Shown: positions 10,533 through 20,355 of the stretch, piece after piece
Layout of the letters: each line of letters starts with the position of its first letter
Position numbering within the stretch: the stretch's first letter is position 1
From: Arthrobacter livingstonensis
GTDB taxonomy: Bacteria; Actinomycetota; Actinomycetes; Actinomycetales; Micrococcaceae
Length of the DNA stretch: 64,000 nucleotides
NCBI RefSeq assembly: GCF_003219815.1
Contig: NZ_QJVD01000009.1
Span: 1 to 64,000, forward strand
Reading direction: 5' to 3'
Translations under genes and position numbers: made by a program
Notes under the pieces: model-generated
Databases searched by the model: none
Seen by the model: the letters and a program-made list of their open reading frames with translations, nothing else
Told to the model about the DNA's origin: nothing

Positions 10533-11498
10533 TCAGAAACCCAGTTTCACGAGCTGCTTGGGGTCCCGCTGCCAGTCCTTGGCCACCTTGACGTGCAGAT
10601 CCAGGTAGATTTTGGTCCCAAGCAGCGCCTCGATGCCGTGGCGGGCATTGGTGCCCACTTCCCGCAACCGGGCCCCGCCCTTGCCAATGATGATTGCCTT
10701 TTGGGAGGGGCGTTCCACGTACAGGTTGACGCGGACATCGAGCAGCTCATGACCCTCGGTGCGGCCCTCACGGGGAACAATCTCCTCGACGACCACCGCC
10801 AGTGAGTGCGGCAGCTCGTCACGAACGCCTTCGAGTGCTGCCTCGCGAATCAGCTCGGCCACCATGACCGCCTCGGGTTCGTCCGTCAGTTCGCCGTCGG
10901 GATACAGTGCCGGGGACAGCGGCAGGTAGCCGGCCAGTACGCCGGCCAGGGTCTCCACCTGGAAGTCCTCCACCGCTGAGACAGGGACGACGGCGGCAAA
11001 ACCGTCCTCGCCCATGACCTCCCGCCCCAGCGCCTCGGCGGCAATCAGCTGGTCGGTCACGGCCTGGCGGTCCACGGTGTCCGTCTTGGTGACAATGGCG
11101 ATCACGGGCTTGTTGCCCACGTTGGCCAGCTGCTGGGCGATGTAGCGGTCGCCGGGGCCGATTTTTTCATTGGCGGGCAGGCAGAAGCCGATGGCGTCAA
11201 CTTCGGAAAGGGTGTCCGCTACCAGGTCATTGAGGCGTTTCCCCAGCAGCGTGCGGGGCCGGTGCAGGCCGGGGGTGTCCACGAGCACCAGTTGGAAGTT
11301 CTCCCGGTGGACGATTCCGCGGATGGTGTGGCGGGTGGTCTGCGGCTTGGCGGAGGTGATGGCCACCTTTTGTCCGACCAACGCGTTGGTCAGGGTTGAC
11401 TTTCCAGCGTTGGGCCGGCCGGCGAGAACGGCGAAGCCGGCGCGAAAGCCGTCCTTTTTGGGCGAGGGCATGGCCAGCGTCCCTTTTTTCTTAGTCAT
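10533..11498 (-). CDS. era: GTPase Era
   Basis: GTPase that binds the 3' end of 16S rRNA and acts in 30S assembly. About 321 residues. G1 GRPNAGKS, G3 DTPGL and G4 TKTD are present, and the C-terminal KH domain includes IIGKGGARLREVG. The chosen ATG ([15 protein letters not shown]) has AGGAG five bases upstream and overlaps the stop of the CBS-domain gene by 8 bases, so translation is probably coupled. A second in-frame ATG nine codons later (MPSPKKDGF) is possible. Last gene of phoH-ybeY-CBS-era. Confidence 0.96.
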   Translation of the reverse strand: MTKKKGTLAMPSPKKDGFRAGFAVLAGRPNAGKSTLTNALVGQKVAITSAKPQTTRHTIRGIVHRENFQLVLVDTPGLHRPRTLLGKRLNDLVADTLSEVDAIGFCLPANEKIGPGDRYIAQQLANVGNKPVIAIVTKTDTVDRQAVTDQLIAAEALGREVMGEDGFAAVVPVSAVEDFQVETLAGVLAGYLPLSPALYPDGELTDEPEAVMVAELIREAALEGVRDELPHSLAVVVEEIVPREGRTEGHELLDVRVNLYVERPSQKAIIIGKGGARLREVGTNARHGIEALLGTKIYLDLHVKVAKDWQRDPKQLVKLGF

Positions 11499-12852
11499 GA
11501 CTGCTCCTGTGGTGTTCTTTACTCTTCGTGGCACGGCCCCGGGCACCGGGGGCGTGGTCTTTCGTCGATTCGGGGTGCTGTGGGACGCTGCCGTCCCGTG
11601 CGTCCGGGACCGCACTGGCAATGACGTGACTGACCCGGTTACGGGCCGGTTCCATGCGGTCGGCCACCAGTCGGATGCCGGATACCACCACCGTGCTCCC
11701 CGGAGAAGGGATCCTGCCCAGGTGCTTTGCCAGCAGCCCGCCCACGGTGTCCACCTCGTCATCGTCGAGTTCCTTGCCGAAAAGTTCGCCAAAGTTCTCC
11801 ACTCCCATGCGGGTGCGGATGCGGAACCTGCCCTGGCCCAGGCCCTGGACGTCAGGGGACACCGAATCGTATTCGTCGGCGATCTCCCCGACAATCTCCT
11901 CGATCAGGTCCTCCAGGGTCACCAGGCCCGCGGTGCCCCCGTATTCGTCCACCACAATGGCCACATGCGTCGATTCACCCTGCAGTTCCTTCAACAGCTC
12001 GTCAACAGGTTTGGACTCCGGGACGTAGCGGACGCTGCGGGCCAAGGCCTCCACCACCGGGCGGGGATCGCCGTCGTCCAGTCGGTGCATGGTGGCCACC
12101 AGGTCCTTCAGGTACAGGATTCCCAGGATGTGGTCGGCGCTTTCGCCGATGACGGGCACCCGGGAGAATCCGGATTCGAGGAAAACATCCATGGCATCCT
12201 CCAGGGTGGAGCCCTGGTCAATGCTGCGGATGTCCGTCCGCGGCACCATGACGGCACGCACCATGGTTTCACCAAGGTCAAAGACACTTTGGATGAGCTC
12301 GGCTTCGCCGTCCTCGATCATTTCCGAGTCGCTGGCACGGTCCACGAATTCGCGGAACTCCTCCTCGGTGACGAACGCGTCGTCGTTCACGGATTCGTTG
12401 GTCACGGCGCCGCCCAGCTTGAGGAACCAGCCGGGCATCGGTCCCAGGATCCGGTACAGAAAGTCCACCACGGGGGCGCTGCGGCCCACCAATGCGGCGG
12501 AATAGATCCTGCCCAGGCGCCGGGGCGAGGTTCCGACCAGGATGAAGCTGATGCCAGCCATGACAATGGTGGCGATCAGCCCGGCCACCCACTCGTTCTC
12601 CAGCAGCAGCATGAGGAACAGCGCGACGGCGACGGCTGCGGCCATTTCGAACCAGACACGCCAAAAACGCAACGCATTCAGGTGGGCCAGGGGCGCCTGG
12701 AGGATGCGGCTCAGGGAGGTGCCGCGGCTGTGGGCGGCAACCGCCTCGGCGTCGTGGCGGGGAAAAAAGTTCAGGGCCGACTCGATGGCCGTCAACAGTG
12801 CCGCGATGGCCGTGAAAATCAACCCCAGGACCGGCAGGGCGACCAGTGTCAC
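11491..12852 (-). CDS. hemolysin family / CNNM-type CBS-domain membrane protein
   Basis: About 453 residues. An N-terminal DUF21-type membrane part (hydrophobic stretches near 1-25, 65-85 and 87-105), a CBS pair ([68 protein letters not shown]) and a C-terminal CorC_HlyC transporter-associated domain. The family is linked to divalent cation (Mg/Co) efflux; substrate here is unknown. It starts with a GTG that shares bases with the ybeY TGA (GTGA) and ends inside era. The last 45 residues are polar and likely disordered. Confidence 0.9.
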   Translation of the reverse strand: MTLVALPVLGLIFTAIAALLTAIESALNFFPRHDAEAVAAHSRGTSLSRILQAPLAHLNALRFWRVWFEMAAAVAVALFLMLLLENEWVAGLIATIVMAGISFILVGTSPRRLGRIYSAALVGRSAPVVDFLYRILGPMPGWFLKLGGAVTNESVNDDAFVTEEEFREFVDRASDSEMIEDGEAELIQSVFDLGETMVRAVMVPRTDIRSIDQGSTLEDAMDVFLESGFSRVPVIGESADHILGILYLKDLVATMHRLDDGDPRPVVEALARSVRYVPESKPVDELLKELQGESTHVAIVVDEYGGTAGLVTLEDLIEEIVGEIADEYDSVSPDVQGLGQGRFRIRTRMGVENFGELFGKELDDDEVDTVGGLLAKHLGRIPSPGSTVVVSGIRLVADRMEPARNRVSHVIASAVPDARDGSVPQHPESTKDHAPGARGRATKSKEHHRSSHD

Positions 12853-13322
12853 TGCATTGTCTCCCGCGGGGCTTCGCGGCCCAGATAGCCGGACAGCAGC
12901 TCACGCTGAAGGGCGAACATTTCTTCCTTTTCGTCCGGCTCGGCATGGTCGTAGCCCAGCAGGTGCAGCACGCCGTGCGTGGTCAGCAGCAGCAGTTCCT
13001 CTTCCATGGAATGGCCCGCTGCCACGGCCTGTTCCTGGGCCACGGCCGGGCAAAGGACGATGTCGCCGAGCAGACCTGCGGGCGTGGCCGCGTCGGCGGT
13101 GCCGGGCCGCAACTCGTCCATGGGAAAGGACAGAACGTCCGTGGGCCCGGGCTCATCCATCCATTCGATGTGGAGCTTTTCCATGTTTTCCACGTCCGCC
13201 ATGATGATGGAGACTTCGGTCTCCGGATGGACGTGCATTTGGCCCAGGATGTGCCGGACCAGTTTGACCAGCTCCTCTTCACGGACTTCGACGCCGGATT
13301 CGTTGTTGATTTCAATGCTCAT
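12849..13322 (-). CDS. ybeY: rRNA maturation RNase YbeY
   Basis: Single-strand endoribonuclease required for 16S rRNA 3' end maturation and ribosome quality control. 157 residues. The zinc site [12 protein letters not shown] (HxxxHxxxxxH) is intact near residues 115-126, and the DVLSFPMD motif precedes it. The ATG overlaps the phoH stop by 4 bases. The order phoH-ybeY-CBS-era is widespread in bacteria. Confidence 0.96.
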   Translation of the reverse strand: MSIEINNESGVEVREEELVKLVRHILGQMHVHPETEVSIIMADVENMEKLHIEWMDEPGPTDVLSFPMDELRPGTADAATPAGLLGDIVLCPAVAQEQAVAAGHSMEEELLLLTTHGVLHLLGYDHAEPDEKEEMFALQRELLSGYLGREAPRETMQ

Positions 13323-14467
13323 CGGCTGTGGTGGTCCTTGGAATTGGGGTGGGCCGCAGCCACGTGCTGGTGGTTGGGTGTGGAGCGGGTATGGGCATCG
13401 CCGGCGGCGGTCTGCGGGCTGACCAGTGTGTCATGTGCCTCGTCCCAGTCGTTGTAGGCGCTGACAATCGCGCCCACCAGCCGGTGCCGGACCACGTCGG
13501 TGGCGTCCAGGATGGAGAAGCTGATGTCATCGACGTCGAGCAGGATTTCCTCCACAACGCGCAGCCCGCTCCGGGTGCCGACGGGCAGGTCCACCTGGGT
13601 GATGTCGCCGGTGACAACTATTTTGGAACCAAAGCCAAGCCGGGTGAGGAACATCTTCATTTGTTCCGGGGTGGTGTTTTGGGCTTCGTCCAGGATGATG
13701 AAGGCGTCGTTGAGCGTCCGGCCGCGCATGTACGCCAGCGGGGCCACCTCAATGGTGCCGGCCGCCATGAGCCGGGGAATGGTTTCCGGATCCATCATGT
13801 CGTGCAGGGCGTCATAGAGCGGGCGCAGGTACGGGTCGATCTTGTCATTGAGGGTGCCGGGCAGGAACCCGAGGCGCTCCCCCGCCTCCACTGCGGGACG
13901 GGTGAGGATAATGCGGCTGACGTCCTTGCGCTGCAGTGCCTGGACCGCCTTGGCCATGGCCAGGTAGGTCTTGCCCGTGCCGGCCGGGCCGATGCCGAAC
14001 ACCACGGTGTTGCGGTCAATGGCATCCACATAGGATTTCTGGTTCAGTGTCTTGGGGCGGATGGTGCGTCCCCGGGAGGAAAGGATGTCTTGGGTGAGGA
14101 TGTCCACCACCGATGTCTCCGGGCGGGCCTTGAGCATGGTGGCCAGCTGTTCCCAAACGGCGGCGTTCATGGTGGTGTGCCGGGCGACCATGCCCCGGGC
14201 CTCTTCCATGAGGTGCATGATGCGCGGAACCACGGCGGACGGGCCGGAAATCGAGAGCACATTGCCCCGGGCCAGGAAGGCCACCGACGGATACAGGCCC
14301 TCCACGATGCGCAGTCCCTCGTCCTCGGCCCCGAGGGTGGCCACCATCTGCTCGGTGGAGGAAAAATGGACCACTTCCGTGCGTGTGCCGTCTACGGAGT
14401 GCGGGAATTGCCGCCCCGTTCCGGATTCCGGAAGCTGTTCGTGTCGGCTGGCTGTTGTCTCTGGCAT
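13319..14467 (-). CDS. PhoH family ATPase
   Basis: Cytosolic P-loop ATPase. About 382 residues. Walker [17 protein letters not shown] and Walker [20 protein letters not shown] are clear, with the [19 protein letters not shown] region upstream. The N-terminal 100 residues form the usual small regulatory or RNA-binding part of the PhoH/YbeZ branch, consistent with the adjacent ybeY. The ATG reading [11 protein letters not shown] lacks a good ribosome site. AGGAGAG occurs 24 bases before it, so a start slightly upstream cannot be excluded. Confidence 0.92.
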   Translation of the reverse strand: MPETTASRHEQLPESGTGRQFPHSVDGTRTEVVHFSSTEQMVATLGAEDEGLRIVEGLYPSVAFLARGNVLSISGPSAVVPRIMHLMEEARGMVARHTTMNAAVWEQLATMLKARPETSVVDILTQDILSSRGRTIRPKTLNQKSYVDAIDRNTVVFGIGPAGTGKTYLAMAKAVQALQRKDVSRIILTRPAVEAGERLGFLPGTLNDKIDPYLRPLYDALHDMMDPETIPRLMAAGTIEVAPLAYMRGRTLNDAFIILDEAQNTTPEQMKMFLTRLGFGSKIVVTGDITQVDLPVGTRSGLRVVEEILLDVDDISFSILDATDVVRHRLVGAIVSAYNDWDEAHDTLVSPQTAAGDAHTRSTPNHQHVAAAHPNSKDHHSR

Positions 14468-14812
14468 AGATGCGGCCGTCCCAGGCCTGTGATCTCTCCT
14501 TGGTGGTACCGGCTTGCACCGGTGGTTTTCCATATGTCTACTTCCACCAATCTTAGTGCACGGGCGCATCCGGATGTGGTGGCTGTGGGCTGGAGCGCAT
14601 CGGGGCCGCGAAAGGTGCCGATTGATTAAGGCCCGGTCACTTTAGTGTTTCGATACGGTTTCAGTTCGGGCCAATGGGGCCCATACCCGGCAACGGGGCA
14701 GTTCTATATGCCAAGCTGTTGGAGGTTCAAAGTCTGTGGGGGCGCTTGGAACGTCGTAACGGCCGCCGTGCGGCCTGACCCACCGAGATTGAAAAGCGAG
14801 CTAAATATCCGC
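14468..14812. other. divergent intergenic region, phoH operon / GerMN lipoprotein
   Basis: Presumed promoters for both flanking genes. On the minus strand a TAAGAT hexamer lies about 90 bases before the phoH ATG and could be a -10. A small hairpin, ACCGG-TGCAAG-CCGGT, sits between it and the AGGAGAG near the phoH start. On the plus strand I see no clear promoter. No gene or known RNA family was found. Confidence 0.5.
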
Positions 14813-15823
14813 ATGCCTGCCTATCCGCGCACCCCTCGACCGCAGGTGTGCGCGCCGGTTCGACCGATGCGGCGGGGCTCCGCCGGTTCCGGCGGGCGAG
14901 CCCGGCTTGCCTGTGCACTGGTGGCCCTTGTGCTGCTTGCTACGGGCTGCACCGCCGGCATTAAAAACCACAATGACACCGTCATGCCCACCACGGCCGG
15001 CCCGCAGCCCACCGGCCTGGTCACGAGTGCCCCGCTGGAAACGCCGACGGCCGGCCAGACCATTCCCGTCTACTGGCTGGGCCACAGCAACGATGCGGTA
15101 TACCTGTACCGGGAGTTCATGCCCGCGCCGACGTCCGACGATCCCATTGTGGCGTCGCTGCGGGCCATGATGACCCGCTCCCCCAAGGACCCCGACTATT
15201 TCTCGGTGTGGAGCAAGCCGTCCCGGCTGGGCGCCTCGATTTCAGCCAAAAATGTCATTACCGTGGACGTCTCCGCCGACGCCTTTGGGCAAAAGGTCGA
15301 CGCCGGAATTGCCCAACGCTCCGTGGCCCAGCTGGTCTACACGGCCACGGCGGCCGCCGCCATGGCGGGCCTGATCGATACCGGGACAACAGTGCAGGTC
15401 TCGGTGCTGGTCGATGGGCACACCGGCTACAACGCTTTTGGGCATGTCGCCCTCGATAAGCCGCAGACCCGCGATCCCGCACTGCTGGCGCCGGTGTGGA
15501 TCATCGACCCGGCCAACGGTTCCACGTACCATGGGCTGCCGCTGAAGGTCACCGGACAGGGCCTCTCCCCCACGGGTTCCCTGTCATGGACACTGGCGCC
15601 CGTGAGGAACAACAAGGTCGGGGACGTCTATCTCTCCGGCACGGTCGCCATCCCCAAGGGGCCGGGCCAGTTGGGTCCGTTCACGTTCAACCTGGTCCCG
15701 CCGCTGGGAAGCTACCAGCTTTCGGTGTTCATCAGCGACCCTGCCGCACCGGGACAGCAGGTGGGACTGGACACCAAGGTAGTCACGCTGGATGGCCAGC
15801 TCGCCAGCCCGGCCCCCAAGTAG
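14813..15823 (+). CDS. GerMN/Gmad2-type lipoprotein
   Basis: About 336 residues. A lipobox LLATGC follows a hydrophobic stretch (LACALVALVL), so the mature protein should be anchored by a lipidated Cys on the outer face of the membrane. A GerMN-like domain follows (IPVYWLGHSNDAVYLYREFM ...), then a C-terminal Ig-like Gmad2 domain (APVWIIDPANGSTYHG ... VGLDTKVVTL). These domains were named in spore germination proteins but occur in non-spore-forming actinobacteria, where the function is not established. The start is uncertain: MPAYPRTPR is used; MRRGSAGSGG 18 codons later would give a more typical signal peptide. Confidence 0.82.
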   Translation: MPAYPRTPRPQVCAPVRPMRRGSAGSGGRARLACALVALVLLATGCTAGIKNHNDTVMPTTAGPQPTGLVTSAPLETPTAGQTIPVYWLGHSNDAVYLYREFMPAPTSDDPIVASLRAMMTRSPKDPDYFSVWSKPSRLGASISAKNVITVDVSADAFGQKVDAGIAQRSVAQLVYTATAAAAMAGLIDTGTTVQVSVLVDGHTGYNAFGHVALDKPQTRDPALLAPVWIIDPANGSTYHGLPLKVTGQGLSPTGSLSWTLAPVRNNKVGDVYLSGTVAIPKGPGQLGPFTFNLVPPLGSYQLSVFISDPAAPGQQVGLDTKVVTLDGQLASPAPK

Positions 15824-15832
15824 GGAAAGCTG

Positions 15833-16603
15833 TTACCAGCGCCCAAGTTCCTGGCTGAGAAGAACGACGGCGGCCGGTCCGGCCGTTGACGACCTCAGGA
15901 CGTGCCTGCCCAACAGTGCCTTGTGTGCCCCTGCCGAGGCAAAGGCCTGCAGCTCGGCGGGGCTCATGCCGCCCTCCGGACCGACGATCATGACGATCCT
16001 TGCCGGAACGGGCAGTACGCCTGCCCCTGCGCGCCATGCACGCACCACACCGGGCAGCGTGTCCACGGCATCTTCATGAAGGACAATTGCCAGCGCTGCG
16101 CCCCGGACCAGTTCCACGAGGGCAGCGGTCCCGACCAGTTCGCCGACCGCCGGGACGCGGGAGCGGCGGGCCTGTTTGGCGGCCGAGGCCACCACATTGC
16201 GCCATTTGGCGGCACCCTTGGCCGCTTTGTCCATCTTCCAGCGGACAATGGAGCGTTCCGCCTGCCAGGGCACCACCCTGTCAACGCCAAGTTCCGTGGC
16301 GGTCTCCACGGCCAACTCGTCCCGGTCGCCCTTGGCGAGAGCCTGGACCAGCACCAGTTCAAAGGCCCCGACAGTTTCGGCGACGAGCCGGTCAACCCTG
16401 ACGTCCAGGACGCCCGATGCGGCACCGGTGACGGTACACACCAGACGCAAGCCCTCGCCGTCGCACAGGTCAACGGACTCCCCCACAGTAAGCCTTTTCA
16501 CGGTGACGGCATGGCGGCCCTCGGCCCCGCCAAGACTGAACGTGTCTCCTGCCGCCAGGGGGGCCAGCTGCCCCGGGTCTGCGTAAAAGACGGGGTTGCT
16601 CAC
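15833..16603 (-). CDS. rsmE: 16S rRNA (uracil(1498)-N3)-methyltransferase
   Basis: Methylates N3 of U1498 in 16S rRNA using SAM. 256 residues. An N-terminal PUA-like part (FSLGGAEGRHAVTVKRL) is followed by the knotted SPOUT fold, with VQALAKGDRDELAVETATELG and the cofactor loop IVMIVGPEGGMSPAEL. The start is a GTG six bases after the dnaJ stop. Order hrcA-dnaJ-rsmE is common in Gram-positives. Confidence 0.96.
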   Translation of the reverse strand: MSNPVFYADPGQLAPLAAGDTFSLGGAEGRHAVTVKRLTVGESVDLCDGEGLRLVCTVTGAASGVLDVRVDRLVAETVGAFELVLVQALAKGDRDELAVETATELGVDRVVPWQAERSIVRWKMDKAAKGAAKWRNVVASAAKQARRSRVPAVGELVGTAALVELVRGAALAIVLHEDAVDTLPGVVRAWRAGAGVLPVPARIVMIVGPEGGMSPAELQAFASAGAHKALLGRHVLRSSTAGPAAVVLLSQELGRW

Positions 16604-16609
16604 GGCGCC

Positions 16610-17743
16610 CTAGAGGTTGCCGAGCTTGTCGCGGAGCTTGGCGAACATGCCGCCGCTGCTGACGAGCTTGCCCTCGGTGAACGTTTCCCCGCGCAGGGCG
16701 GCGAGTTGCTTGAGAAGTTCCTCCTGCGCAGCGTCCGGCTTGGTGGGCGTTTCGACGTGGACGTGCACCTTGAGGTCGCCGCGGCCGTAGCCGCGCAGGT
16801 GCGTCACCCCCAGGCTGCGCAGGTTGATGACTTCCCCGGCCTGCGTGCCGGGCTTAATGCTGATGGGCTGCTCGCCGTCGAATGTTTCAAAGGTCAGCTC
16901 GGTGCCCAGCGCTGCGGCTGTCATGGGCACGCTCAGCGTGGCGTGGAGGTCGTCGCCCTCACGCAGGAAGGCGGGGTCGTTGTTGACCTTCATCTCCACG
17001 TACAAGTCGCCAGAGGGACCGCCCGCAGGGCCCGCCTCGCCCTGGCCGGCCAGCTGGATGCGGGTGCCGGTGTTCACGCCCGCCGGGACCTTGATGGTCA
17101 GTGTGCGGCGGCTGCGGACGCGCCCTTCGCCCATGCATTCGTTGCAGGGATCCTCGATCCGGGTGCCAAAGCCCTGGCAGGAGTTGCAGGTGGCCAGCGT
17201 CATGACGTTGCCCAGGATGGAGCGCATGGGACGCTGGATCTGGCCGCTGCCGTGGCAGACGTCGCAGGTGACGGGGTGGGTGCCGGGACGGCAGCAGCTT
17301 CCTTCACAGGTGGTGCACGTGACGGCGGTGTCGATCTCTATCTTCTTATTTACGCCAAACACGGTCTCACGCAGGTCGATGCGGACGGTGATGAGCGCGT
17401 CCTGGCCGCGGCGCATGCGCGGTTCCGGTCCGCGGCCCTGGCCTCCGCCGCCGCCAAAGAACGTCTCAAAGATGTCCTGGAAGGCGAAGCCCTGGCCGTC
17501 AAAGTTCCCGGCCCCGCCGCCGCCGCTGCTGCCGTTCTCGTTGCCGGTGGTGTCGTAGACACGGCGCTTCTGCGGGTCCGAAAGGACTTCATAGGCATGC
17601 GTGACGGCCTTGAAACGGTCCTGGGAGTCCGGCGCGTCGTTGACGTCCGGATGCAGCTTCCGGGCCAGTTTGCGGTATGCCTTCTTGATCTCTTCCGCAG
17701 TTGCGTCGTGGGAGACACCCAGTGCGTCGTAGTGGTTGCTCAA
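16610..17743 (-). CDS. dnaJ: molecular chaperone DnaJ (DnaJ2 type)
   Basis: Hsp70 co-chaperone that stimulates DnaK ATPase and delivers substrates. 377 residues. J domain at the N-terminus with HPD in RKLHPDVND (about residue 31), Gly/Phe-rich linker, four zinc CxxC-type repeats ([28 protein letters not shown]; the first is followed by a variant SCCRPG), then the substrate-binding beta domains. TTG start ([14 protein letters not shown]). Being directly downstream of hrcA makes it the actinobacterial second DnaJ, not the one encoded with dnaK-grpE. Confidence 0.95.
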   Translation of the reverse strand: MSNHYDALGVSHDATAEEIKKAYRKLARKLHPDVNDAPDSQDRFKAVTHAYEVLSDPQKRRVYDTTGNENGSSGGGGAGNFDGQGFAFQDIFETFFGGGGGQGRGPEPRMRRGQDALITVRIDLRETVFGVNKKIEIDTAVTCTTCEGSCCRPGTHPVTCDVCHGSGQIQRPMRSILGNVMTLATCNSCQGFGTRIEDPCNECMGEGRVRSRRTLTIKVPAGVNTGTRIQLAGQGEAGPAGGPSGDLYVEMKVNNDPAFLREGDDLHATLSVPMTAAALGTELTFETFDGEQPISIKPGTQAGEVINLRSLGVTHLRGYGRGDLKVHVHVETPTKPDAAQEELLKQLAALRGETFTEGKLVSSGGMFAKLRDKLGNL

Positions 17744-17793
17744 AATCTTGCCCTCTTCAGTGGAACGTGTACGGGTTTTGCTTCAAAGGCCGG

Positions 17794-18807
17794 TTAACCG
17801 GCCAAAATTCGGGAAAGGTACCGGGCGACGGCCCGGACGCTGGACATGGTGTTGGGATAGTCCATGCGGGTGGGGCCAACCACACCCAATTTGGCGCTGA
17901 AGCCGGGACCGTAGCCGGTGGCCACCACCGACGCTTCCGAGAGGGAATCGTGCGGGTTCTCCCGGCCAATGCTTACGGCCATGCCGAGCGAATCCTGGGC
18001 CATCTGCTCCAGCAGGCGCAGCAGCACCACCTGTTCCTCCAGCGCATCCAGGACGGGACCGATGCTCAGGGGGAAATCGACGTTGGACCGGGCCAGATTC
18101 GCCGTCCCGGCCAGGACGATGCGGTCCTCCCGTGCAGCCCGGGCCAGCTGCTCCAGGCCGTGGGCCAGCTTGCGCGCAGTTTCCTGCTCCGCCGCGGGGA
18201 CGCCCGCCGGAACTTGTGCCAGGGCCGCCGGCAGGTTAGCCACGGTGCACCCCGACAGGCTGGCGAGGAAGGCCTGGCGAAGGCCGGCCAGCCTGACGTC
18301 GTCGATGCCGTCGCCGACATCGATCACGGACTGCTCCACCTTGCCGGACGCCAGGATCAGCACCTCCAGCACCTGCGAGGGTCCCAGTGAGACAAACTCA
18401 ATGTGCCGGACCGTGGCCTTGGCCGAGCGCGGGTACTGCACCACGGCCACCTGGTTGGTCAGCTGGGCCAGGGTGCGCACCGTGCGTTCGAGGACGTCGT
18501 CGAGGTCGCTGGAGCCATCCAGCAGAACCGCGATGGCACGCCGTTCCGCGGCCGACAACGGCTTGACGGAGGAGATTTGGTCCACGAACAGCCGGTAGCC
18601 CTTGTCCGTGGGGATCCGCCCCGAGCTGGTGTGGGGCGCCGTGATCAGCCCGTCGTCTTCCAGTGCGGCCATGTCGTTGCGGATGGTGGCGCTGGAAACA
18701 CCGAGCCGGTGCCGTTCAACGAGGGCCTTGGAGCCGACGGGTTCGCGGGAATGCACATAGTCTTCGACTATGGCACGGAGAACTTCCAGCTTCCGTGGTT
18801 CACTCAT
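17794..18807 (-). CDS. hrcA: heat-inducible transcription repressor HrcA
   Basis: Repressor that binds CIRCE operators and is helped by GroEL. About 337 residues. N-terminal winged helix (RKLEVLRAIVEDYVHSREPV ... SATIRNDMAALEDDGLI) and the ligand-binding-like C-terminal domain ending YPNTMSSVRAVARYLS. The ATG (MSEPRKLEV) has a strong GGAGGTG seven bases upstream. The CIRCE sequence starts 18 bases ahead of the start, so the gene and the downstream dnaJ-rsmE are probably autoregulated by heat stress. Confidence 0.96.
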   Translation of the reverse strand: MSEPRKLEVLRAIVEDYVHSREPVGSKALVERHRLGVSSATIRNDMAALEDDGLITAPHTSSGRIPTDKGYRLFVDQISSVKPLSAAERRAIAVLLDGSSDLDDVLERTVRTLAQLTNQVAVVQYPRSAKATVRHIEFVSLGPSQVLEVLILASGKVEQSVIDVGDGIDDVRLAGLRQAFLASLSGCTVANLPAALAQVPAGVPAAEQETARKLAHGLEQLARAAREDRIVLAGTANLARSNVDFPLSIGPVLDALEEQVVLLRLLEQMAQDSLGMAVSIGRENPHDSLSEASVVATGYGPGFSAKLGVVGPTRMDYPNTMSSVRAVARYLSRILAG

Positions 18808-18824
18808 GCCTGGCACCTCCTTCG

Positions 18825-18851
18825 TTGGCACTCCACCTATTCAAGTGCCAA
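18825..18851. promoter_or_regulatory. CIRCE operator
   Basis: TTGGCACTC-N9-AAGTGCCAA, against the family consensus TTAGCACTC-N9-GAGTGCTAA. The N9 spacing is exact and the arms pair over eight of nine positions. It lies between hrcA and its ribosome site on one side and the divergent DUF3097 gene on the other. Confidence 0.9.
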
Positions 18852-18991
18852 GTCTAATACTTTCCGGCGGCCGGTTTTCGGCACGCCGCCCGACAGTGTC
18901 AATGGGCGCAGCTGCAGCTGGGGCACTAGCATGGGATTCTCTGCCCCTGCCGCGCGACAGCGGCACACCGACAGCAAAGGGCAACCGCACC

Positions 18992-19858
18992 ATGCAGTCC
19001 AACAACGTGCAGTACAACAATTGGGGTCCCCAGGACCTGAGCGCGCCACAGGCGAAGACCTTGCGGCAGGTGCCGGCCACCCGCGGCCTGGTGGTCGAGG
19101 ATGTCCAAACCGGCTGGGTGGGCGCCGTGGTCAGGATCGAAAAGTCCGGCGGGATGCACATCATGGAACTGGCCGACCGGCGCGAGAAGGTACGTGCCTT
19201 TCCCTTGGGCTTTGGCTTCCTCATCGATGGCGAACCGGTTGAAGTGGTGGCCCCGGTTGCCGTGGCCGCGCCGCAAAAGGCAGCCAAGACAGCCTCCGGG
19301 TCTGTGAAGGTGACCGGAGTGCGCGCCCAGGTGGCCAAGGCCAGCCGCATCTGGGTGGAGGGCAAGCACGACGCCGAATTGGTGGAAAAGGTGTGGGGCG
19401 ACGACCTGCGGCTGGAGGGGATCGTCGTCGAACCACTCCGCGGGATTGACGATCTCACCGCCGCCGTGCGGGATTTTGCCCCGGGACCGAACCGTCGGTT
19501 GGGGGTCCTGGTGGACCACCTGGTGCCCCATTCGAAGGAATCGCGGATTGTGGCGGATCTCATGAAATCGCCCGCAGCCACAAACAACGTGCTGGTGGTG
19601 GGGCACCCGTATGTGGATGTGTGGCAGGCAATCAAGCCCGCCACGCTGGGCATCCCGGCCTGGCCTGTGATTCCGCGCACCATGGAGTGGAAAATGGGCA
19701 TCCTGCAGGCGTTTGGGTGGCCGCACAGCACCGCCGGGGACGTCGGCCTGGGCTGGCAGCGCCTGCTTTCACGCGTCAACAGCTACTCCGACCTGGAGCC
19801 GTCGCTGCTGGGGCGCGTCGAGGAGGTCATTGACTTCCTCACTGCACCCGTATCCTAG
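18992..19858 (+). CDS. DUF3097 family protein with a Toprim-like segment
   Basis: About 288 residues of a conserved actinobacterial family without known function. The N-terminal third looks like a small beta domain (GLVVEDVQTGWVGAVVRIEK). From about residue 125, IWVEGKHDAELVEKVWGDDL, then GIVVEPLRGIDDL and RLGVLVDHLVPHSKE, resembles a Toprim fold: Glu in VEGKHD and an acidic VDHL strand. The second Toprim Asp seems replaced, so catalysis is doubtful. The start is an ATG preceded by AAAGGG. Divergent from hrcA, close to the CIRCE site. The Toprim reading is my inference. Confidence 0.75.
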   Translation: MQSNNVQYNNWGPQDLSAPQAKTLRQVPATRGLVVEDVQTGWVGAVVRIEKSGGMHIMELADRREKVRAFPLGFGFLIDGEPVEVVAPVAVAAPQKAAKTASGSVKVTGVRAQVAKASRIWVEGKHDAELVEKVWGDDLRLEGIVVEPLRGIDDLTAAVRDFAPGPNRRLGVLVDHLVPHSKESRIVADLMKSPAATNNVLVVGHPYVDVWQAIKPATLGIPAWPVIPRTMEWKMGILQAFGWPHSTAGDVGLGWQRLLSRVNSYSDLEPSLLGRVEEVIDFLTAPVS

Positions 19859-19929
19859 TAGTAGCTGCCGGCGCAATGCCGACAGTTCAGTGCAGAGCAG
19901 TGATCATTTTGTTGAGAGGCACGTTACAA

Positions 19930-20322
19930 GTGAGCAATCCGGTGAACAATTTTACCAACCCGGCAAAGCCCCCACTCAGCCCGGCAGAAGACAAGCAGTG
20001 GGCGTTCCTGGCCCATTGCGGCGGCATTTTGGGCTGCATCCCGTCAGCGCTCATTTACAAGTTCATGGCGGCTCGCGGCCCGTTCACGGCACAGGAATCC
20101 CGGGAGGCGCTCAACTTCACGCTGCCGCCCACCATCGCGGCCGTCGCACTGAACATCATCGCCTTGATTCTCAACCTCATCGACCCGGGCGCCGGCACCC
20201 CCCTGTCCATGCTCGCCCTGCTTCTCTGGGTTGGCCTGACCGTCTGGTCCGTCATCGCGGCCATCCAGGTTAACAAGGGCAACCCGTACCGCTACGCGTG
20301 GAACCTGCGCCGCATCAAATAG
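19930..20322 (+). CDS. DUF4870-type small membrane protein
   Basis: About 130 residues. A soluble N-terminus (KQWAFLAHCGGILGCIPSALIYKFM) is followed by two strongly hydrophobic spans (PTIAAVALNIIALILNLI and LSMLALLLWVGLTVWSVIAA) and a short basic tail (YRYAWNLRRIK). This is the pattern of the DUF4870/Tic20-like family; function is unknown. GTG start (MSNPVNNFTNP), with GAGAGG about ten bases upstream. It ends facing hemW. Confidence 0.8.
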   Translation: MSNPVNNFTNPAKPPLSPAEDKQWAFLAHCGGILGCIPSALIYKFMAARGPFTAQESREALNFTLPPTIAAVALNIIALILNLIDPGAGTPLSMLALLLWVGLTVWSVIAAIQVNKGNPYRYAWNLRRIK

Positions 20323-20355
20323 CCGCGTCCGGGCGGCCGACCGGCAGCGCAGTCG

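Noticed and set aside
11170-12888. 572-codon open frame on the plus strand
   Set aside because: Antisense to era and the CBS-domain gene; both of those have intact motifs.
15902-17797. 631-codon open frame on the plus strand
   Set aside because: Antisense to rsmE and dnaJ, with unlikely composition (His/Gly/Val-rich) and no domain.
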